Shown here one piece after another: positions 1 through 6,470 of a stretch of DNA of 6,470 nt (its first letter is position 1; the number at the start of each line of letters is the position of its first letter). Below the pieces are notes generated by a model. The model did not search any database, was not told the DNA's origin, and saw only the letters and a program-made list of their open reading frames with translations. A program made the translations under genes and the position numbers. This stretch comes from Acetobacteraceae bacterium (GTDB lineage: Bacteria > Pseudomonadota > Alphaproteobacteria > Acetobacterales > Acetobacteraceae), in contig DAHUXX010000197.1 of the NCBI GenBank assembly GCA_027306955.1, positions 1-6,470 on the forward strand. The letters are read 5' to 3'.

Positions 1-129
1 GAGCCCACGATCTGCATCTATGGTGAGTTCGGCATGCGCCTCGAGGATCACATCCACATGACCGAGACCGGCCCCGCCTGGTTCACGCCGCCCTCGCCCT
101 CGATCGACGATCCTTTCGGGCTCGGCTAA
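1..129 (+). CDS. M24-family metallopeptidase (Xaa-Pro peptidase type), C-terminal fragment
   Basis: The first 42 codons of the window are open in frame 1 and end at TAA (127-129). The 5' part of the gene lies outside the window. The fragment reads ..YGEFGMRLEDHIHMTETGP.., then a Trp-Phe-Thr segment and a short tail ending DDPFGLG. The G-x-R-x-E-D pattern followed by a beta strand and T-x-x-G-P is how the last metal-binding strand of M24 'pita-bread' peptidases ends. By family knowledge, Glu15 of the fragment (bases 43-45) would be the final carboxylate ligand of the dinuclear metal site. Enzymes of this type remove an N-terminal residue preceding proline, or act on related dipeptides, in the cytoplasm. 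The gene converges on the minus-strand tRNA-Gln and ends 16 nt from it. The family call rests on only 42 residues, so substrate class and exact subfamily cannot be decided. Confidence 0.72.
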   Translation, partial: EPTICIYGEFGMRLEDHIHMTETGPAWFTPPSPSIDDPFGLG

Positions 130-145
130 GGTAACTTCCGGGCAC

Positions 146-220
146 TGGCTGGGGCGGGAGGATTCGAACCTCCGCATGGCGGAATCAAAATCCGCTGCCT
201 TACCGCTTGGCGACGCCCCA
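146..220 (-). tRNA. tRNA-Gln (anticodon UUG), CCA encoded
   Basis: The minus strand folds into a complete 75-nt cloverleaf. The acceptor stem is TGGGGCG (220-214) with CGCCCCA (156-150). The D stem is GCC/GGC with loop AAGCGGTAA, and the anticodon stem is GCGGA/TCCGC with loop TTTTGAT. The variable region is CATGC, and the T stem is GGAGG/CCTCC with loop TTCGAAT. The anticodon TTG is at 188-186. Discriminator G73 (149) is followed by a genome-encoded CCA (148-146). The weak U1-A72 end pair and G73 are typical of tRNA-Gln. In most alphaproteobacteria this tRNA is first charged with glutamate and then amidated by GatCAB; that route is inferred here, since no synthetase is in view. The gene begins 19 nt after the ispE stop on the same strand. 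No T-rich terminator is visible downstream. Confidence 0.97.
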
Positions 221-233
221 ACGCGCGCGCCGG

Positions 234-260
234 ATTAGGTCAGGTCGGTGTGCGGCCGCA
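234..260 (-). promoter_or_regulatory. Weak candidate promoter for tRNA-Gln, overlapping the ispE 3' end
   Basis: On the minus strand a TTGCGG element lies 16 nt before CCTAAT (239-234). CCTAAT matches four of six positions of the -10 consensus, while the -35 element matches only three of six. The -10 would place a transcript start a few bases before the tRNA 5' end at 220. The interval between is almost all G/C (CCGGCGCGCGCG), like the GC-rich discriminators of stringently controlled stable-RNA promoters. Such weak matches arise easily by chance, and read-through from ispE is an equally good explanation. Confidence 0.18.
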
Positions 261-1073
261 AGGCCCGCCCCACACCCACCAGCCGGGACGCGCGAGCAGG
301 GCCTCCGCCTCGATCGCCTCATCGAGGGTGACATAGATGCCGAAGCAGGTCGCCCCCGACCCGCTCATGCGGGCGAGCAGACAGCCAGGCGTAGCCCTGA
401 TCGCCGCCAGCACCTCGCCGATTGGCGGGCAGATCTGGATTGCCGGTGCCTCGAGATCGTTCGAGAGCGCCGCGAGGTCGCGCGCCATGGCCTCCGTCTT
501 CCACCAGCCCTCGGGCAACGAAGCCGGCGGCGAGAACCCGCCCACCCGCGCGGCAAACACCGCGGGCGTGGCAACCGGCACGCCGGGATTGACCAACACC
601 ATGCCGAACCGCGGCAACCGCGGGGCCGGCAGCAACACCTCCCCCGCCCCCTGCATGCGCGCGGGACGCGAGACGAGGCACACCGGCACGTCGGCACCGA
701 GCGCCGCCGCCGCCCCCTCCGGCACCGGGCGCCCCCAAAGCCGCGACAGCAGCCGCAGCGCCGCCGCCGCGTCCGCCGAACCGCCGCCGATCCCGGACGC
801 CACGGGCAGGTTTTTCGTCAGGCGCAGCGCGGCACCCCGCGACGCATCGAGCTTGCGCGCCGCGCGCAGCACGAGGTTGTCGCCGCCTTCAAGCGCCGCC
901 GCGAACGGTCCTTCGATCGCGAGCGTCAGCGCCGGTGCCGCCTTCGCCTCCAACGCGTCGCCGGCTTCGGGAAAAACCGCGAGGCTGTCGAGCAGGTGGT
1001 AACCGTCCGCGCGCCGGCCGGTGACGTGCAGGTAAAGATTGACCTTCGCGAATGCGAACTCGCTCAAGCCCAC
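240..1073 (-). CDS. ispE: 4-diphosphocytidyl-2-C-methyl-D-erythritol kinase
   Basis: This cytoplasmic enzyme phosphorylates the 2-hydroxyl of CDP-methylerythritol with ATP, the fourth step of the MEP route to IPP and DMAPP. The 277-residue product has the full GHMP-kinase plan. The N-terminal substrate strand is FAKVNLYLHV (residues 8-17), with Lys10 in the place of the known catalytic/substrate Lys10 of E. coli IspE, followed by RADGYHLLDSL (21-31). The glycine-rich ATP loop PVASGIGGGSADAA spans 90-103. LGADVPV (125-131) carries Asp128, equivalent to the catalytic Asp. A C-terminal SGSGAT motif lies at 237-242. The GTG at 1073 is chosen because it gives the usual family N-terminus and no ATG lies between the upstream stop and the conserved strand; a TTG two codons later is the alternative. 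The Shine-Dalgarno sequence is weak. The start lies 19 nt after the TPR-lipoprotein stop, so the two are probably cotranscribed and coupled. The tail after WWVWGG is slightly extended and not recognised. Confidence 0.96.
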   Translation of the reverse strand: MGLSEFAFAKVNLYLHVTGRRADGYHLLDSLAVFPEAGDALEAKAAPALTLAIEGPFAAALEGGDNLVLRAARKLDASRGAALRLTKNLPVASGIGGGSADAAAALRLLSRLWGRPVPEGAAAALGADVPVCLVSRPARMQGAGEVLLPAPRLPRFGMVLVNPGVPVATPAVFAARVGGFSPPASLPEGWWKTEAMARDLAALSNDLEAPAIQICPPIGEVLAAIRATPGCLLARMSGSGATCFGIYVTLDEAIEAEALLARPGWWVWGGPCGRTPT

Positions 1074-1092
1074 GCGAGGACCGGATCCGAGC

Positions 1093-2847
1093 TCAGTGAA
1101 CCGCCTTCTTCGGCGCCGCCGGCGGCGCGCTGGCTCCCCCGCGCAGCGCCTCCTCCGCGCGCGCCAGCTTCGCGCGCAGCTCAGCCGCGGCGGCGGGCTT
1201 CGGGTTAAGGTCGAGCGCCCGCTGCCATTGGAACGCCGCCTCCAGATTCCGCCCGGCAGCGGCATAGGCGTCGCCGAGATGGCCGTTGATCGTGGGATCC
1301 TCCGGCATCAGTTCCACCGCGCGCTCGAGGTAGCGCACCGCGCCGGCCACGTCGCCCTGCTTCAGCGTCACCCATCCGAGGCTGTCCACGATGGCGCCAT
1401 CGTTCGGCTGTGCCGCGAGCGCCTTCTCGATCATGCGTCGCGCCTCTGGCAGGTCGGTGCCCCGGTTGGCGAGCGAGTAGCCGAGATAGTTCAGCACCGC
1501 CGGTTGGTTTGGCGAGAGCTTCAGCGCCTGGCGGAAATCCGCCTCGGCGAGCGGCCATTTGCCGGATTGGTCATAGGCAACGCCGCGGTCGAAATAGAGG
1601 ACCCAGGCCGCCGGGCCCGCATGCTTTGTGCGCGTGAGGGCGAGGTCATAGGCCTTGATCGCCGCCGCGTATTGCTTCTGCGCGCGCAGGATGTCGCCCT
1701 CGGCCATCGCCGGCTCCGGCTGCGTCGGAAAATCCCTGACCAGCCGGCGCAGAATGGCGAGTGCGCCGTGGTCGTTGCGCAGCGCCGTCATGTACAGCGC
1801 GCGGCGCAGTTGCACCGCAGGATACAGCGGATCGGACTTCGGCACGGCGTCGAGCACGTCGAGCGCCAGCGCATCCTGCTGGCTGGCGCCGTAGATCCCC
1901 GACATCGCGAGCCGCGACATCGTGTCATGCGGCCGGACATTGAGCGCGAGGCGAAGCAGCACCAGCGCGAAGCTGCCGTTGTTCTGTTGGCGCAGGGCGA
2001 GGGCGACGAAGCGATAGGCGGCGGCCATGCCGCCGGTCGGGCGCCGGATCACGGGCTGCGCGACATCGCGGATCAGTCCCGGTTGCGCCAGCCCCATCTC
2101 GCCCTGGGAGCCGAGGCCGGCGAGCACGCCCAGCGCCTCCTCCTTGCGGCCGCGGCGCGCATCCCAGCTCGCGAAGGTGCGCGCGAGGTCGAGGCTCGCG
2201 GGCCCGAAGGCGGCGGCCGCGGTCGCGTAGTTCCGATCGGCCTGGGCGGTGCGCCCGGCCAGGTCCTCGATCATCGCGGCGTGCAGCGTCGCCAGCGCCC
2301 TCGTGGCTGGCTGGTCCATCAGCGGACGCAGCGTGGCGAGCGCGGCGTCGGTCTGGCCGGCCCCTTGCTCGCACCACGCGGTGATCAGCGGCACCAGGAT
2401 CCGCGCGATACCCGTGTCGGGCAACGTCTTGAGGCGCTCGATCGCCGCCTGCCAGTGGCCCTGCTTCGCGTCCTCGTTGACCAGGACGAACTGGGCGGCC
2501 TGGTTCTTGGGCAGCCCCCGTGCCAGGCTCGCCACGTCCAGCCTGCCGGAGACCAGGGCGGCGAGGAAGGCCTGCTCGTGCAGGGCGAGGCTCGAAGGGT
2601 CAGCCTCGTGCGCGCGCAGGAACTCCGCGGCGGAGAGCGCGAGCGCGCCCTGGCTCGCGGCGAACCTCGCCTGCAGGAAGGCAGAGGCGGCGATGGTGGA
2701 CGCCGCAAGCGGCGCGGTCGTGCCCCCGGACGGGCTCCCGGACGGCCCGCCCGACGCCGTGCCGGACGAAACGCCGGAAGCGGCGCAAGCGGAGAGCAAC
2801 GAGAGCACCAGGAGCGCGGCACGGCGCGGGGAGAACCAGCGGATCAT
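1093..2847 (-). CDS. TPR-repeat lipoprotein, function unknown
   Basis: The 584-residue product starts with a charged N-terminus and a hydrophobic stretch (residues 10-20) ending in the lipobox Leu-Ser-Ala-Cys, with Cys21 as the lipidation site. Ala at +2 does not suggest inner-membrane retention, so the protein is probably tethered to the outer membrane facing the periplasm. Residues 22-50 are a Ser/Gly/Thr/Pro-rich linker. The remainder is alpha-helical. Four clear tetratricopeptide repeats lie at about 413-446, 449-481, 484-516 and 518-550, with spaced Leu-Gly-Tyr and Ala-x-x-x-Phe/Leu positions and a closing Pro. Residues 50-400 look like degenerate helical repeats. The tail is Ala/Pro/Lys-rich. 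TPRs form protein-binding superhelices, and no catalytic motif is seen. The ATG at 2847 is fixed by an in-frame TAG four codons upstream, with GAGGG (2857-2853) 5 nt before it. The position just before ispE suggests one transcript; a role in cell-envelope assembly is only a guess. Confidence 0.9.
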   Translation of the reverse strand: MIRWFSPRRAALLVLSLLSACAASGVSSGTASGGPSGSPSGGTTAPLAASTIAASAFLQARFAASQGALALSAAEFLRAHEADPSSLALHEQAFLAALVSGRLDVASLARGLPKNQAAQFVLVNEDAKQGHWQAAIERLKTLPDTGIARILVPLITAWCEQGAGQTDAALATLRPLMDQPATRALATLHAAMIEDLAGRTAQADRNYATAAAAFGPASLDLARTFASWDARRGRKEEALGVLAGLGSQGEMGLAQPGLIRDVAQPVIRRPTGGMAAAYRFVALALRQQNNGSFALVLLRLALNVRPHDTMSRLAMSGIYGASQQDALALDVLDAVPKSDPLYPAVQLRRALYMTALRNDHGALAILRRLVRDFPTQPEPAMAEGDILRAQKQYAAAIKAYDLALTRTKHAGPAAWVLYFDRGVAYDQSGKWPLAEADFRQALKLSPNQPAVLNYLGYSLANRGTDLPEARRMIEKALAAQPNDGAIVDSLGWVTLKQGDVAGAVRYLERAVELMPEDPTINGHLGDAYAAAGRNLEAAFQWQRALDLNPKPAAAAELRAKLARAEEALRGGASAPPAAPKKAVH

Positions 2848-2852
2848 GGCGG

Positions 2853-2857
2853 CCCTC
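2853..2857 (-). promoter_or_regulatory. Ribosome binding site of the TPR lipoprotein gene
   Basis: GAGGG on the minus strand lies 5 nt before the ATG at 2847. Together with the in-frame TAG at 2860-2858 immediately before it, this fixes the start of the lipoprotein, and the signal peptide follows directly. Confidence 0.6.
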
Positions 2858-2918
2858 TACCATCCCGCGCCGCTTCGCGTCATCGGCGGCGGAATTACGT
2901 CGCTGTCATGGTCCTCCT

Positions 2919-2950
2919 GGCCGCGACGGCCGCCCACGCCGCGCAGCGGC
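2919..2950 (-). other. Two short GC hairpins directly after the gcvP stop
   Basis: On the minus strand GCCGC-TGC-GCGGC (2950-2938) begins at the base after the gcvP TGA. GGCCG-TCG-CGGCC (2931-2919) follows. Both are perfect 5-bp stems with 3-nt loops. No T-run follows either, so this is not a standard intrinsic terminator. They could protect the 3' end of the gcv message or mark a Rho-dependent end, but stems this short are also common by chance in GC-rich DNA. Confidence 0.3.
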
Positions 2951-5805
<2,855 letters not shown>

Positions 5806-5806
<1 letters not shown>

Positions 5807-6183
5807 CACGCGTTCTCCGCCACGTAGGCGTCATAGGCGGCGCGGTCCATCAGCGACGCGAACGAAGCGGGGGTGGACGGGATGAGGCGGAAGAACCAGC
5901 CCTCGCCCTCGGCATCGCGGTTGGCGAGCGCGGGGTCCGCGGCCAGTACCGCGTTGTTCTCCGTCACCTTGCCCGCGAGCGGTGCATAGACGTCGGAGGC
6001 GGCCTTCACGCTTTCGACCACGGCGCAGGCCTCGGCGGCAGCAATCTCGCGCCCTGGCGCCGGCAGCTCGACGAACACCAGGTCGCCGAGCGACTCCTGC
6101 GCGTGCACGGTGATGCCGACGGTGGCGATGCCGTCATCGAGGCGGACCCATTCGTGGTCGCGCGTGTAGCGGGTCTCGGACAT
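5806..6183 (-). CDS. gcvH: Glycine cleavage system H protein
   Basis: This small cytoplasmic carrier shuttles the aminomethyl intermediate on a lipoyl group between the P, T and L proteins. At 125 residues it has the usual length. It opens with RYTRDHEWVRL (5-15), then TVGITVHAQESLGDLVFVELP (21-41), which forms the barrel typical of the family. The lipoylation loop is VVESVKAASDVYAPLAG (55-71), with the lipoyl lysine at Lys60. ENNAVLAADPALAN and GWFF follow, and a C-terminal helix ends in DAYVAENA. The ATG at 6183 is preceded by AAGGA (6196-6192) at 8-nt spacing. It lies 12 nt after the gcvT stop, and its own stop overlaps the gcvP start by one base, so the three genes should be made in a coordinated way. 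Lipoyl-attachment enzymes (LipB/LipA or LplA) must be encoded elsewhere. Confidence 0.98.
5815..5818 (-). promoter_or_regulatory. Ribosome binding site of gcvP, inside the gcvH 3' end
   Basis: GGAG on the minus strand lies 8 nt before the ATG at 5806 and 5 nt before the in-frame GTG at 5809. Both spacings are workable. The ATG is preferred because it gives the TGATG stop-start overlap and a better start codon. Confidence 0.5.
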
Positions 6184-6191
6184 GATTGCGG

Positions 6192-6196
6192 TCCTT
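6192..6196 (-). promoter_or_regulatory. Ribosome binding site of gcvH, overlapping the gcvT stop
   Basis: AAGGA on the minus strand begins with the last base of the gcvT TGA and lies 8 nt before the gcvH ATG. Ribosomes finishing gcvT would be placed directly at this site, consistent with translational coupling in the gcv operon. Confidence 0.6.
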
Positions 6197-6470
6197 CAAC
6201 GAACATAGCGGTGGGGAACAAAAGGCATGGCGGCGACGCGCGCGGGCAGCGCCTGGCCGCGCACGGAAAGCGCGAGACTCGTTCCGACCCCGGCATGGGC
6301 CGATTCGACATAGCCCATCGCGACGGGCGCCCCGAGCGTCGGGCCGAAGCCGCCGGAGGTGACGGTGCCGACCTTCCTGCCGTCGACCAGGATCTCGGTG
6401 CCGGCGCGCGCCGGCGCGCGGCCCTCGGGCAGAATGCCGACGCGCTGGCGAGCGGGGCCGGCGGCAAGGG
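6196..6470 (-). CDS. gcvT: Aminomethyltransferase (T protein of glycine cleavage), C-terminal fragment
   Basis: The enzyme moves the one-carbon unit from the H-protein aminomethyl-lipoyl arm to tetrahydrofolate, giving methylene-THF and ammonia. The window holds the last 90 codons and the TGA (6198-6196); the start lies past the right edge, and the two outermost bases belong to a split codon. The fragment is the GCV_T C-terminal barrel domain. It contains QRVGILPEGRAPARAG, then an EILVDGRKVGTVTSGGFGPT segment, then LGAPVAMGYVE, and it ends in LPARVAAMPFVPHRYVR. The TSGGFGPTLG and MPFVPHRY signatures match the end of GcvT closely. Full family members are about 360-380 residues, so roughly a quarter is visible. 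It is the first gcv gene in view and is followed 12 nt later by gcvH. Any promoter or glycine riboswitch for the operon would lie outside the window. Confidence 0.96.
   Translation of the reverse strand, partial: LAAGPARQRVGILPEGRAPARAGTEILVDGRKVGTVTSGGFGPTLGAPVAMGYVESAHAGVGTSLALSVRGQALPARVAAMPFVPHRYVR

Noticed and set aside
1083..1094. Adjacent GGATCC and GAGCTC sites, resembling a cloning polylinker
   Set aside because: The sequence runs on without a break: the lipoprotein stop lies at 1093-1095 and ispE starts 19 nt later in an intact frame. No vector sequence is present.
207..1208. Plus-strand open frame of 333 codons over ispE
   Set aside because: It starts inside the tRNA and is antisense to ispE. 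The product is Arg-rich without domain signals, whereas the ispE frame has all GHMP motifs.
2848..2910. ATGACA in the gcvP-lipoprotein gap as a -35 element
   Set aside because: It matches five of six -35 positions, but the hexamer 17 nt downstream (CCGATG) bears no resemblance to a -10 box.
6401..6420. Tandem 10-bp repeat ccggcgcgcg x2
   Set aside because: It falls in the conserved GcvT segment GRAPARAG and is explained by GC-biased codons for Arg, Ala, Pro and Gly.

Overview
The window is an ordinary stretch of chromosome from a high-G+C bacterium (about 70% by eye, with coding third positions strongly G/C). A likely source is an alphaproteobacterium, perhaps of the Acetobacteraceae/Rhodospirillales type. 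This is inferred from base composition, gene order and protein style, and the sequence cannot name the species. No mobile element, CRISPR array or phage gene is visible, and I found no new system.

The layout is almost entirely minus-strand, so in transcription order it runs from right to left. It opens with the 3' end of gcvT (6196-6470), then gcvH (5806-6183) and gcvP (2951-5806). These encode the T, H and P proteins of the glycine cleavage system. gcvT and gcvH are 12 nt apart, and gcvH and gcvP share one base (TGATG), so this is a tightly coupled operon. GcvP decarboxylates glycine on PLP and loads the aminomethyl group onto the lipoyl arm of GcvH. GcvT then passes the one-carbon unit to tetrahydrofolate and releases ammonia. 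The fourth component, dihydrolipoyl dehydrogenase (L protein), is not in the window.

A 103-nt gap with two short GC hairpins follows gcvP. Beyond it lies a second minus-strand pair: a 584-residue TPR-repeat lipoprotein of unknown role (1093-2847) and, 19 nt further on, ispE (240-1073), the GHMP kinase of the MEP isoprenoid pathway. A tRNA-Gln(UUG) gene with encoded CCA (146-220) starts 19 nt after the ispE stop and may be cotranscribed with it.

At the left edge, on the plus strand and converging on the tRNA, is the last 42 codons of a gene that looks like an M24-family metallopeptidase of the Xaa-Pro peptidase type. Only 16 nt separate its stop from the tRNA 3' end. The longest intergenic stretch is the 103-nt gap, so no region over 300 bases lacks a gene.
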